Source: Anaerosporobacter mobilis DSM 15930 (GTDB lineage Bacteria > Bacillota > Clostridia > Lachnospirales > Lachnospiraceae). Taken from it: DNA of 64,000 nt. The stretch spans positions 175,446 to 239,445 of the forward strand of contig NZ_FRCP01000012.1 of NCBI RefSeq assembly GCF_900142955.1. Direction: 5' to 3'. Position 1 is the first letter of the stretch, and each line of letters starts with the position of its first letter. Positions 19,301-27,691 of the stretch are shown here, piece after piece. A program made the position numbers and the translations under genes. The notes below the pieces were generated by a model that was given only the letters and a program-made list of their open reading frames with translations, did no database searches and was not told where the DNA came from.

Positions 19301-20913
19301 CAGGTGTGAGTTTGATTTCACCACCACCACATCATGATATCTACTCAATCGAAGATTTAGCGCAGTTAATCTATGACTTAAAGAACTCGAACAAGAATGC
19401 TAGAATCTCGGTTAAGTTAGTTTCAGAAGCAGGTGTTGGTACGATTGCAGCAGGCGTTGCTAAGGCAGGTGCTGGAGTAATCTTAATCTCTGGATATGAT
19501 GGTGGTACTGGTGCAGCTCCAAGAAGCTCTATCTACAATGCAGGACTTCCATGGGAACTTGGCCTTGCAGAAACACACCAAACATTAATTATGAATGGAC
19601 TTCGTTCTAAAGTTCGTATTGAAACAGATGGTAAATTAATGAGTGGTCGTGACGTATTAGTTGCAGCTTTACTTGGTGCCGAAGAATACGGATTTGCTAC
19701 TGCACCATTAGTAACAATGGGATGTGTTATGATGAGAGTATGTAACTTAGATACTTGCCCAGTTGGCGTAGCGACTCAAAATCCTGAACTTAGAAAGAAC
19801 TTCAAAGGTAAACCAGAATACGTAGAAAACTTCATGCGATTTATAGCAGAGGAACTTCGTGAGTATATGGCTAAGTTAGGTATTAAATCAATAGATGAAT
19901 TAGTTGGTCGTACAGACTTACTTAAAGTTAAAGATACATTCAAGAAAGAACACGCTAATAAGCTTGATTTGTCAGCAATTCTTGAAACGGAATATACAGA
20001 TACTAACAATTCTCATATCTTTGATCCAAAACAGATCTATGATTTTGAATTAGAGAACACAATTGATGAGAAACTCTTCCTTAAAAAATTACGTCCAGCA
20101 ATTGCAAATAGACAGAAAAAGACGATGGAAGCTGAAGTTACGAATGTGGATCGCTCACTTGGAACGATTCTTGGTTCTGAGATTACAAGGCTCCATGGAA
20201 CAACATTAGAGGAAGATACGATTACAATCAAATGTCATGGTGCTGGTGGTCAAAGTTTTGGAGCATTTATACCAAAAGGTCTAACATTAGAGTTATCAGG
20301 TGATTGTAACGATTATATTGGTAAAGGTTTATCTGGCGGAAAGATTATTGTATATCCTCCAAAAGGATCAAACTTCAAAGCAGAAGAGAATATTATCGTA
20401 GGTAATGTAGCTTTATATGGTGCTACAAGTGGTAAAGTGTTCATCAATGGTGTGGCTGGCGAACGTTTCTGTGTACGTAACTCTGGTGCGTCAGCAGTTG
20501 TTGAGGGTGTGGGTGATCACGCTTGCGAATACATGACAGGTGGTCGCGTAGCTGTTCTTGGACGCACTGGTAAGAATTTCGCTGCTGGTATGAGTGGCGG
20601 TGTTGCATATGTACTTGATGAAGATAGCAACCTATACATGCGATTGAATAAAGAGCTAGTTGCAGTAGAACCAGTTGCTGATAAATACGATGTAATGGAA
20701 CTTAAGAGTATGATTTCTGAACATGTTAAGGTTACGAATTCAGCCCGTGGTAAAGTAATTCTTGATGACTTTATGGGGTACCTTCCTAAATTTAAAAAGA
20801 TCATTCCACATGATTACCGTAGAATGTTACAGACAATTGTACAGATGGAAGAAAAAGGACTTAGCAGTGAACAAGCACAAATAGAAGCATTCTATGCAAA
20901 CACAAGGAAGTAG
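16354..20913 (+). CDS. gltB: Glutamate synthase, large subunit
   Basis: About 1,519 aa, the full length of bacterial GOGAT large chains. It converts glutamine and 2-oxoglutarate to two glutamates. The amidotransferase class II domain begins at 'HDNCGIGAV', with Cys ~26 as the expected nucleophile after propeptide removal. The central and FMN-binding domains follow ('KPGEGGHLPGNKVYPWVAKTR', 'GYDGGTGAAPRSS'). The cysteine group 'GCVMMRVCNLDTCPVG' is the 3Fe-4S site. The C-terminal beta-helix domain has Gly-rich repeats. The open frame starts at 16318, but ATG 16354 fits the family and has 'caggggt' upstream. It is co-transcribed with gltD. Confidence 0.96.
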   Translation: MKEMYVEEVRRVKQGLYDPRFEHDNCGIGAVVNIKGIKTHKTVEDALRIVENLEHRAGKDAEGKTGDGVGILLQISHKFFKKAVKPLGIELGGEREYGVGMFFFPQEELSRNQAKKMFEIIVEKEGLEFLGWREVPTQPDTLGQKAIECMPCIIQGFIKKPADVNKGLDFDRKLYLARRIFEQSNDNTYVVSLSSRTIVYKGMFLVNQLRLFFEDLQCPEYESAIATVHSRFSTNTNPSWQRAHPNRFIVHNGEINTIRGNADKMLAREETMESKYLKGHMHKVMPVVNTEGSDSAMLDNALEFLVMSGMELPLAVMITIPEPWSNDRAISKEKKDFYQYYATMMEPWDGPASILFSDGDIMGAILDRNGLRPSRYYITSDDNLILSSEVGVLDIPADKIIKKERLRPGKMLLVDTVKGELIDDEELKNKYARRKPYGEWLDGNLVCLKDLKIPNKKVTEYTKDERAKLLKAFGYTYEDYKTTILPMAKAGAEPISAMGADSPLPVLSTKEQPLFNYFKQLFAQVTNPPIDAIREEIVTSTSVYIGEDGNILEEVAENCKVLKINNPILTNTDLLKIKNMKADGFKVEEIPITYYKNTSLDKAIDHLFVEADRAYKEGANVLILSDRGVDENHVPIPSLLAVSALQQHLVKTKKRTRVAMILESAEPKEVHHFATLLGYGACAVNPYLAQDCIKQLIDNNMLDKDYYAAVDDYNNAILHGIVKIASKMGISTIQSYQGSKIFEAIGIDKNVIDKYFTDTVSRIGGITIKDIEKQVDRLHSRAFDPLGLNVDLTLDSVGSHKLRSNQEEHLYNPKTIHLLQVATRTGNYEMFKEYTACIDEEEAGLNLRGLMDFNFPEKGIDIKEVESVDSIVKRFKTGAMSYGSISKEAHETLAIAMNRLGGKSNSGEGGESLDRLHVGKDGMNRCSAIKQVASGRFGVTSEYLVSANEIQIKMAQGAKPGEGGHLPGNKVYPWVAKTRHSTPGVSLISPPPHHDIYSIEDLAQLIYDLKNSNKNARISVKLVSEAGVGTIAAGVAKAGAGVILISGYDGGTGAAPRSSIYNAGLPWELGLAETHQTLIMNGLRSKVRIETDGKLMSGRDVLVAALLGAEEYGFATAPLVTMGCVMMRVCNLDTCPVGVATQNPELRKNFKGKPEYVENFMRFIAEELREYMAKLGIKSIDELVGRTDLLKVKDTFKKEHANKLDLSAILETEYTDTNNSHIFDPKQIYDFELENTIDEKLFLKKLRPAIANRQKKTMEAEVTNVDRSLGTILGSEITRLHGTTLEEDTITIKCHGAGGQSFGAFIPKGLTLELSGDCNDYIGKGLSGGKIIVYPPKGSNFKAEENIIVGNVALYGATSGKVFINGVAGERFCVRNSGASAVVEGVGDHACEYMTGGRVAVLGRTGKNFAAGMSGGVAYVLDEDSNLYMRLNKELVAVEPVADKYDVMELKSMISEHVKVTNSARGKVILDDFMGYLPKFKKIIPHDYRRMLQTIVQMEEKGLSSEQAQIEAFYANTRK

Positions 20914-20981
20914 AGTGAGAAAAGGTTGAAAAAGCTTTGCTCTTGGAGATTTGTGCTTCGCATCAAGTTTTTGGGCTAGGG

Positions 20982-21043
20982 AATTGCGAAACTCTTCTCC
21001 ATTACAAAGAGTTTCGCAATTGCCTAAAGTCTCTGGACTTTAG
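20982..21043 (+). repeat. Two hairpins between gltB and gltD
   Basis: First, a perfect 15-bp inverted repeat, aattgcgaaactctt (20982-20996) with aagagtttcgcaatt (21007-21021), loop of 10. Second, CTAAAGTC-TCTG-GACTTTAG (21024-21043), ending directly before the gltD Shine-Dalgarno sequence. The first shares its arms with the outer arms of the palindrome at 44952-45242. Neither has a T-run, so mRNA processing or stability is a more likely role than termination. Confidence 0.75.
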
Positions 21044-21060
21044 AAAGGAGAACGTAAGGT

Positions 21061-22548
21061 ATGGGAAAACCAACTGGATTTATGGATTATGAGAGAAAAG
21101 AGAATCAGGCAGTTAAGCCTAAAGATAGAATTGAGAATTTTAATGAATTCCACACTCCTTTATCACAAGAAGAGCGGAAAAAACAAGGTGCTAGATGTAT
21201 GGAATGTGGAGTTCCATTCTGTCAATCAGGAATGATGATTGGTGGAATGACATCGGGTTGTCCACTTAACAATCTAATTCCAGAATGGAATGATTTGTTA
21301 TTTACAGATAATATGGGGCAAGCGCTCAATCGTCTATTAAAGACGAATAACTTTCCTGAGTTTACTGCAAGAGTGTGTCCTGCGCCATGTGAGGCGGCTT
21401 GTACTTGTGGGTTGAATGGTAATCCAGTATCAATCAAGGAAAATGAACTGGAAATAATCGAGAATGGATTTGAAAAAGGATATATCAAAGCAAATCCTCC
21501 TAAAATCCGTACGGGTAAGAAAGTAGCGATTATTGGTTCTGGTCCTTCTGGACTTGCAGCTGCAGACCAATTAAACAAACGAGGTCATCTTGTTACTGTA
21601 TTCGAACGAGAGGACCGTATAGGCGGATTATTAATGTATGGTATCCCTAACATGAAATTGGAGAAACACATTATTGATCGTAAGATTGACATTATGAAGG
21701 AAGAAGGCGTTACATTCGTAACAGGCGCTGATGTTGGCGGAAATTACAAAGCAAACAAGATTACAAAAGAATTCGATAGCGTAATCTTAACATGTGGTGC
21801 GTCTAATCCAAGAGATATCAATGTACCTGGAAGAGATGCAAAAGGAATCCACTTTGCAGTAGACTTCTTAAAGTCAACGACAAAGAGTTTATTGGATTCC
21901 AATTTGAAAGAAGGTACGTACATCAGTGCGAAGGATGAGAATGTGCTTGTAATTGGTGGTGGTGATACGGGTAATGATTGTGTTGGTACTTCCGTTCGAC
22001 ATGGTGCGAAATCGGTCATTCAACTAGAGATGATGCCAAAACTTCCTGATCAAAGAGCGGAGAACAATCCTTGGCCAGAATGGCCACGCGTCTGCAAGAC
22101 AGACTATGGTCAAGAAGAGGCTATAGAAGTTTTTGGTCATGACCCTAGAGTATATCAAACTACAGTAAAAGAGTTTGTAGCAGATGAAGCTGGTAACGTA
22201 TGCAAGGCGAAGCTTGTGAAGTTGGAAAGTAAATTCAATGAAGAAGCAAAACGTTACTTCATGGCAGAAGTATCTGGCAGTGAATATGAAGTTGATGTTG
22301 ATTTAGTACTTATAGCAGCAGGGTTTTTAGGTACACAAAGCTATGTTGCTCAAGCTTTTGGTGTTGATCTTAACGAAAGAACGAATGTAGCTACAGAATA
22401 TGGAACATATAAGACTATGGAAGATAATGTATTCGTAGCAGGTGATATGCGCCGTGGTCAATCACTTGTAGTGTGGGCAATTCGTGAAGGACGTGAGGTT
22501 GCCAAAGAAGTAGATACCCATCTGATGGGATATAGTAACTTAAAGTAA
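21061..22548 (+). CDS. gltD: Glutamate synthase, small subunit
   Basis: 495 aa, the FAD/NAD(P)H-binding subunit that supplies electrons to the large chain. The N-terminal cysteine clusters for the two 4Fe-4S centres are present ('CMECGVPFCQSG', 'CPLNN', 'CPAPCEAACTCG'). The FAD motif 'KVAIIGSGPSGLAAADQL' follows at about residue 156, then the NAD(P)-binding 'NVLVIGGGDTGNDCVG', and the C-terminal 'VFVAGDMRRGQSLVVWAIREGRE' motif. ATG has 'aaaggag' upstream. It lies 147 bp after gltB; the gap holds two hairpins. Confidence 0.96.
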   Translation: MGKPTGFMDYERKENQAVKPKDRIENFNEFHTPLSQEERKKQGARCMECGVPFCQSGMMIGGMTSGCPLNNLIPEWNDLLFTDNMGQALNRLLKTNNFPEFTARVCPAPCEAACTCGLNGNPVSIKENELEIIENGFEKGYIKANPPKIRTGKKVAIIGSGPSGLAAADQLNKRGHLVTVFEREDRIGGLLMYGIPNMKLEKHIIDRKIDIMKEEGVTFVTGADVGGNYKANKITKEFDSVILTCGASNPRDINVPGRDAKGIHFAVDFLKSTTKSLLDSNLKEGTYISAKDENVLVIGGGDTGNDCVGTSVRHGAKSVIQLEMMPKLPDQRAENNPWPEWPRVCKTDYGQEEAIEVFGHDPRVYQTTVKEFVADEAGNVCKAKLVKLESKFNEEAKRYFMAEVSGSEYEVDVDLVLIAAGFLGTQSYVAQAFGVDLNERTNVATEYGTYKTMEDNVFVAGDMRRGQSLVVWAIREGREVAKEVDTHLMGYSNLK

Positions 22549-22642
22549 TTTAACTTTATAGATCAATAACTATTGTATAAGGATATATGTAAGATAAATA
22601 ATTAAGTAATAGGTTTTGAGAAAAGACATAGGAAATAGGTAA

Positions 22643-22690
22643 GTCATAGAAACATGACAGTTATTAAAGGCATGTTTCTATGACTTTTTG
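22643..22690 (+). terminator. Intrinsic terminator after gltD
   Basis: 14-bp perfect stem (gtcatagaaacatg with catgtttctatgac), 14-nt loop, then T5G. Confidence 0.92.
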
Positions 22691-22750
22691 CGTTTGAAAA
22701 TAGGGGCTTCTTAAAGAGTTTTCGACTGGAAGAATAAAAGATAATGCAAC

Positions 22751-22779
22751 TTGATATAAATGGTTAATAATGGTAGAAT
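22751..22779 (+). promoter_or_regulatory. Promoter of the lipoprotein-C25 protease genes
   Basis: -35 TTGATA (22751-22756), 17-bp spacer, -10 TAGAAT (22774-22779), about 85 bp before the lipoprotein start. Confidence 0.65.
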
Positions 22780-22864
22780 GTAGTTGGTATGAGCTTTTGT
22801 AAGCCATTCGAGTTTTTTAGAGAGGGAAAACTAAAATAATTTATAGGGAGGAGATTTATAGTTT

Positions 22865-23563
22865 ATGAAGATTAAGAAGCAACTTATCTGTATGGTTGCC
22901 GCATTTTTGTTTGTTGTCGCTGGTTGTTCTACTAATAAGGACAATAATACAAATACTGAGGTGGTTCCTGATACCGGTTTTGAAAACGAGAATACAGATA
23001 TCAAAGAAAACAAACAAGAATTTGCTGTTGATAAGGATAAAATTACAATACATTTTGAATTGTATGATTTGGATCTAGAAAAGCAAGAGGATGGAACCAC
23101 GAAGCTTAGTGTAGACGGATTTTCAGCAAGTTATGATGAAAATTCACTTCCGTTTTTATCCTATGTGTTAGCATTACCACAAGATACAGCACTGAAAGAT
23201 ATCAGTGCCTCTACATGGTCAGAAACGATTCATACGCTGGATAATATTAAGCTTGCCAACTTAGGGATAAGTCCCATTGAAAGCGAAGAAGGAGAAAATG
23301 TATACGAATCAACAAGCGATAATGGGTTTAAGATGAAAGCTTTTGTACAGAAATATCAAGGGATACCCGTTGTATATATTTCAATATTCCCTATAGTCTA
23401 TGATGAGGAATCACAACAAGTAAGATTTGTTGAAAGTGGTGATTTTAAGCTTAATCTGAAAGAAGAAGCTTGGGATATGTCTCATTATGATTCTCCGGAA
23501 CGTGTGAAGAATGTTGTTGATAACCCAGACATTGTTGATTCATACAAAGTGTCAGAGAATTAG
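22865..23563 (+). CDS. Lipoprotein of unknown function
   Basis: 232 aa. A Lys-rich N-terminus and a hydrophobic stretch end in the lipobox 'VVAGC' (Cys ~21). A Ser/Asn/Thr/Asp-rich linker follows and then a ~180-residue folded domain. The mature part resembles no enzyme I know. 'SGDFKLNLKEEAWDMSHYD' near the end could be a beta domain. A GGAGG site lies 9 bases upstream of ATG. It is followed after 25 bp by the large secreted protease, so the pair is probably co-transcribed. A role as inhibitor, chaperone or surface anchor for that protease is inference only. Confidence 0.8.
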   Translation: MKIKKQLICMVAAFLFVVAGCSTNKDNNTNTEVVPDTGFENENTDIKENKQEFAVDKDKITIHFELYDLDLEKQEDGTTKLSVDGFSASYDENSLPFLSYVLALPQDTALKDISASTWSETIHTLDNIKLANLGISPIESEEGENVYESTSDNGFKMKAFVQKYQGIPVVYISIFPIVYDEESQQVRFVESGDFKLNLKEEAWDMSHYDSPERVKNVVDNPDIVDSYKVSEN

Positions 23564-23588
23564 TCATAAACAGAAAGGAAATTGAAGT

Positions 23589-26573
23589 ATGAAAAGTATT
23601 CATAACAATATGACAAAGAGAATCTCGGTATTTCTTGTAATAATTATGTTGGTTGTATCTTTGGTTCCTAGTGTACCCAATTATGCAGTTACCACGGAAA
23701 AAGTGGCATATGAAGATGTATCAGAGATAGAACTAAATTATTATTTCGGTAATCTACAGATTGGTGAAGGTAAGAATGGAAAGAGTATTGATATAGAGGG
23801 ATTAGCAAAAGTTAACGACGTTGGTATGCCTAATTTACCATCAAAGTCAATCTCCATATTAATACCTAGTGGAAAACAGGTTACAAACGTAAAAGTATTA
23901 ACCAGTGACATTGAAGATTATGATAATATACTTGTTGAGCCAGCAGCAGATATTGTTTCATCTGCAGAACTCATTGTGGATAATGCCTCTGTAGAATACG
24001 ACCAAACGGTATATCAAGGCGATGATAAATATCCAGTTAGTCAAGTATCTGAAGGAAGTACTAGCACAACAAGAGGCTATCAAATCTATAATATGTTACT
24101 CTATCCAGTAACATATCAGAATAAAGGATTGTCATTTGCTAAACATATGAAGATAGTTGTGTCATTAGCAGATGAGGATATTAAGTTTAGTGCGCAGGCA
24201 AGAAAAGACAATAAGATCTTTGTACCAACTAAGGAAGATGAAAGCTTTATTGAGAATAAGGTTGAGAACATCGATGCAGCAATGTCTTACTATAACAAAA
24301 TAGGAGGAACGAGTGGATCCTCTACATTACTTGGTAGTGATCAATATGACTATATAGTAATTACAGCGGAGAATTTAAAACCTGCCTTCGAGAATCTAGT
24401 AGCACATAAGATTACAAGAGGGATAAAGGCAAAAACGGTAACAACAACGGAGATCTATTCGAGTTATAGTGGTAGAGATACAGCAGAACAGATTCGTAAT
24501 TTTATTATCGATGCGTATAGAACTAACCATATAAAGTATGTATTACTTGGTGGAGATGCTGATGGCACGAACCCTGTGGTACCAACACGTATTCTATATT
24601 GTGAACCAGTTACGACGGATACAACCACGTCTATCGCATCTGATTTATATTTTGGTTGCCTTGACGGAGATTTTGATGCAAATCGCAATTCCATATTTGG
24701 CGAGATGGCAGACAGTGTGGATTTTACATATGATGTATTAGTCGGTCGTGCTCCGGTTGATGACTTAACGGAGGCAACGAATTTTGTTACAAAAACCATT
24801 GCTTATGAACAAAGACAACAGAGTGCGAAAGTTACCTTCGTTGGCGAGGTATTACAAAGCAACAGTGATGGCTGTACCTCTGAATTAGCAGCGGATATCC
24901 AGAGTACAATGGACGCAGATACTTTGACAGATAACTTACGCGTTGTTAGAGATCAGATTGTAGATGCGGAGTATGTTGCACTATATTATGATTCTAATGA
25001 TCTGTTGAAGAGTGTATTTGTTAATGATATGACTTTGCTGGTTGAGTTTTCTGGTATTTTAGTTGATTATTATTCTAGTTTGTCAACATTGGTTCGTACT
25101 GGCGATTGTGACTCGAAGATTACGAAAAAGGATGTGCAAACATTAACTTCATTCTGTAAAAAACTAAAGAAGGCAATTACATCAAGTTCTTATTCCTATA
25201 ATAAGAAAGAGCAGTTATTAGATGAACTTGAATATATGCGTGCATATATAGGAATGTCAGAGGGGAAATCCTTTGGAGAAGTGGTGTTAAATAGTAAATA
25301 TACCAATCCAAACAAAACTTCAAAGACAGTAGAATATAAGTCGATTGATGGAGAAGATGATAAAGAAAACTATATCTTTGGTGGGGATTACATGGATGAA
25401 ATCAAAGATGGTGCCATTACTAAGAATGGAAGCAATGATTTCGAAACGGTAGGATTCCCTGATAATTATAATAAAAGTACTCTATATGATAGAGACTATG
25501 AAAAGTATAATTGGCCAAAATCAGAAGTCATATCCGTTATGAATAGTTCGCCTGAGGTTATCAACCATTTAGGGCATTGTAATAATACCACTTTAATGAA
25601 ATGCGATGTTAGTGATATAGAGGCATTAACGAACAAAGAGGCATTTTTCTTGTATACGCAAGGATGTTATGCGGGATCATTTGATAATATGGATACGAAA
25701 GATGCATATAGTGCACCGGATTGTGTAGCGGAACAATTGGTTGTAAGTAATAGTGTAAGTGGTGCGTATGCATGTATCGTGAATTCAAGATATGGATGGT
25801 ACAGTAGAGTGGGTACAGATGGTCCGTCCCAAGCATATAATAGAAAGTTCTGGGATGCAGTATTTACAACCAATGAATCATCAAGGAATATCGGAAGCAT
25901 GTTAGCATTATCAAAAGAATACTTCATTGAGTATCTTACGGGCTACAGTACAAGTACTGCAATGTTATTCTGTTATTATGAGCAGAATTTGTTAGGGGAT
26001 CCAGAAACCAGCTTATATCTGATAGCAAACCCTGTTCAAGTTCCTGCGACTTCTGTTGAAGTCAATATTGGTAAGAATATTAAACTAGAAAAGGGAAAGA
26101 ATATCACAGCAACGGCATTCTTATATCCAAAGAATAATACAGATAAAGTTTATTGGAAAACCTCCAATAAGAAAATAGCAACCGTAGATGACAAGGGAAC
26201 AATTACTGGAAGGAAAGCTGGAACAGCTAAGATTACCGCAAAGGCTTTGGGAGGAAAGACATATGTAACCACCGTAACTGTTATCAACGCTGAGAAGTCC
26301 TCAAAAGCAACTAAGAGTATTACGTTGTCTCAGACCGAAGCTTCTTTACTACGAGGGGAAACATTTACATTGAAGGCGAGTATTAAAGGGAGTGGCACAG
26401 GTATGCTTTGGTACTCCTCTGACATTAATGTAGCCACAGTATCGAACAAAGGTGTGGTAACGATTGTTGGTGCTGGGCAGTGTAATATCTATTGTAGAAC
26501 GGCGAATGGTAAGAGTGCTGTATGTAAGGTTACTGGAATATTACCACCACTTAATGATGATGGGACACAATAG
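23589..26573 (+). CDS. Secreted gingipain-like (family C25) cysteine protease with two Ig-like domains
   Basis: 994 aa. A signal peptide covers about residues 1-34. Residues ~40-210 resemble the gingipain propeptide. The C25 catalytic domain starts near 'YDYIVITAENLKPAFENLVAHK' and includes 'YVLLGGDADG'. The probable catalytic His lies in 'INHLGHCNNT' and the Cys in 'LYTQGCYAGSFD'. A ~150-residue segment without similarity is inserted between 'TFVGEVLQSN' and 'YIFGGDYMDEI', which are adjacent in ordinary family members. The C-terminus carries two bacterial Ig-like (BIG2) domains with 'YWKTSNKKIATVDDKGTITG' and 'WYSSDINVATVSNKGVVTI'. No sortase motif or transmembrane anchor is seen. Confidence 0.85.
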   Translation: MKSIHNNMTKRISVFLVIIMLVVSLVPSVPNYAVTTEKVAYEDVSEIELNYYFGNLQIGEGKNGKSIDIEGLAKVNDVGMPNLPSKSISILIPSGKQVTNVKVLTSDIEDYDNILVEPAADIVSSAELIVDNASVEYDQTVYQGDDKYPVSQVSEGSTSTTRGYQIYNMLLYPVTYQNKGLSFAKHMKIVVSLADEDIKFSAQARKDNKIFVPTKEDESFIENKVENIDAAMSYYNKIGGTSGSSTLLGSDQYDYIVITAENLKPAFENLVAHKITRGIKAKTVTTTEIYSSYSGRDTAEQIRNFIIDAYRTNHIKYVLLGGDADGTNPVVPTRILYCEPVTTDTTTSIASDLYFGCLDGDFDANRNSIFGEMADSVDFTYDVLVGRAPVDDLTEATNFVTKTIAYEQRQQSAKVTFVGEVLQSNSDGCTSELAADIQSTMDADTLTDNLRVVRDQIVDAEYVALYYDSNDLLKSVFVNDMTLLVEFSGILVDYYSSLSTLVRTGDCDSKITKKDVQTLTSFCKKLKKAITSSSYSYNKKEQLLDELEYMRAYIGMSEGKSFGEVVLNSKYTNPNKTSKTVEYKSIDGEDDKENYIFGGDYMDEIKDGAITKNGSNDFETVGFPDNYNKSTLYDRDYEKYNWPKSEVISVMNSSPEVINHLGHCNNTTLMKCDVSDIEALTNKEAFFLYTQGCYAGSFDNMDTKDAYSAPDCVAEQLVVSNSVSGAYACIVNSRYGWYSRVGTDGPSQAYNRKFWDAVFTTNESSRNIGSMLALSKEYFIEYLTGYSTSTAMLFCYYEQNLLGDPETSLYLIANPVQVPATSVEVNIGKNIKLEKGKNITATAFLYPKNNTDKVYWKTSNKKIATVDDKGTITGRKAGTAKITAKALGGKTYVTTVTVINAEKSSKATKSITLSQTEASLLRGETFTLKASIKGSGTGMLWYSSDINVATVSNKGVVTIVGAGQCNIYCRTANGKSAVCKVTGILPPLNDDGTQ

Positions 26574-26728
26574 AAGATTATATTAATGGAAATATATTAA
26601 ATCAAAACTTAATAAATATTTAATCAAAGGGTGGGTTTAATGGTGTATAATACAGAAAAGTATATATCAATAAGCTCCCTTTGTGTTCAAATGTTACTGT
26701 TGATCTGGGAAGATACATAGAATGATTT

Positions 26729-26993
26729 GGGTGTCAAAAGTCCTCTTTATACTTTGAATCGTCAATTTGCACAATTTATATATAACCTGACTAATGTGAT
26801 GCAGAACATAGTTTGGTGAGCAATTGTATGAAGTCGTTGGTACTTCGGCTCTGTATATTAGAGCCTTACGTACCACTACGAACTTCATTCAAGCGAGAGC
26901 GGGTTGCGAATAAACTATGTTCTGCATCACATACTCAGGTTTGTGAATGTGCAAATTGACGAAGGTAAGTTTATTGAATGACTTTTGACACCC
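26729..26993. mobile_element. 265-bp nested palindrome, MITE-like
   Basis: Ends are perfect 14-bp inverted repeats, gggtgtcaaaagtc (26729-26742) and gacttttgacaccc (26980-26993). Inside, further arms match in register: cgtcaatttgcaca with tgtgcaaattgacg; a perfect 21-bp arm at 26794-26814 with 26912-26932; atgaagt..ggtac with gtacc..acttcat; and a central ggctct/agagcc hairpin. There is no ORF. Terminal repeats plus no coding capacity suggest a MITE; no target-site duplication is evident in the flanks. The rest of 26574-27037 shows nothing else I can support. Confidence 0.65.
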
Positions 26994-27037
26994 GAACCAT
27001 AAAATAAAAATAAACAATTATAGAAATGGGGAATAAT

Positions 27038-27610
27038 ATGGAAAGGGCATATACGATATGTATGATAATCGGTATTGGAATCCCACTGTTATCATTAATA
27101 TTAGGTCAAATAACTAATATAATTGATGGGTTTTTTGATGGTTTGTCTGGTATGCTTGAAAGTTTACATATTGACTTGAATATTGAAATAGGTACTATGC
27201 ATCTTTGTTTGCTCCCTTTTTCAGTTCAAAGTATCTGTGCTGGATTATTGGTATTCGGTGCACTTGGTAAGATGTTAATACATAAGAGTAATCAGACCTT
27301 GTGCATGATTATAGCGGTGGCGTTCGGATATCTAGTTGCTATTATCGTACAGACTTTAATTCATAAGTTAAAACAGATTGAACACACCACGTATTCCAAA
27401 GAACAATTACTTTTGTTCGATGCTAAAATAGTGAATACGATCATTCCGGGAGGCTTTGGTAGTGTTAGTATAACAACATTAGATGGTATAACAACATCAT
27501 ATCCAGCAAAGTCGGTTGTTTCTACCGAGGGAATACGGCAAGATACAAAGGTAAGAGTGTTATATTTTGAGAAGAATGTTGCGATTGTTGAGAAATTAGA
27601 GGAGTTATAG
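27038..27610 (+). CDS. NfeD-like membrane protein, flotillin partner
   Basis: 190 aa from ATG 27038, which has 'gggg' six bases upstream; the ATG at 27026 has none. Hydrophobic segments lie at about residues 6-28 and 62-108. The C-terminal ~65 residues form an OB-fold-like beta domain ('GGFGSVSITTLDGITTSYPAKS...KVRVLYFEKNVAIVEKLE') typical of short NfeD/YuaF proteins. These pair with flotillins in membrane microdomains. The downstream gene is a flotillin, 81 bp away, which strongly supports the call. YuaF-like N-terminal membrane topology agrees with Bacillus models. Confidence 0.78.
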   Translation: MERAYTICMIIGIGIPLLSLILGQITNIIDGFFDGLSGMLESLHIDLNIEIGTMHLCLLPFSVQSICAGLLVFGALGKMLIHKSNQTLCMIIAVAFGYLVAIIVQTLIHKLKQIEHTTYSKEQLLLFDAKIVNTIIPGGFGSVSITTLDGITTSYPAKSVVSTEGIRQDTKVRVLYFEKNVAIVEKLEEL

Positions 27611-27691
27611 TAATCAGTATGATAGTAAGCAGAGTAGTATCTGTTTGACTATAGAGAAACTAGAGGTTAATGAGTTTAAGGAGGGTATAGT

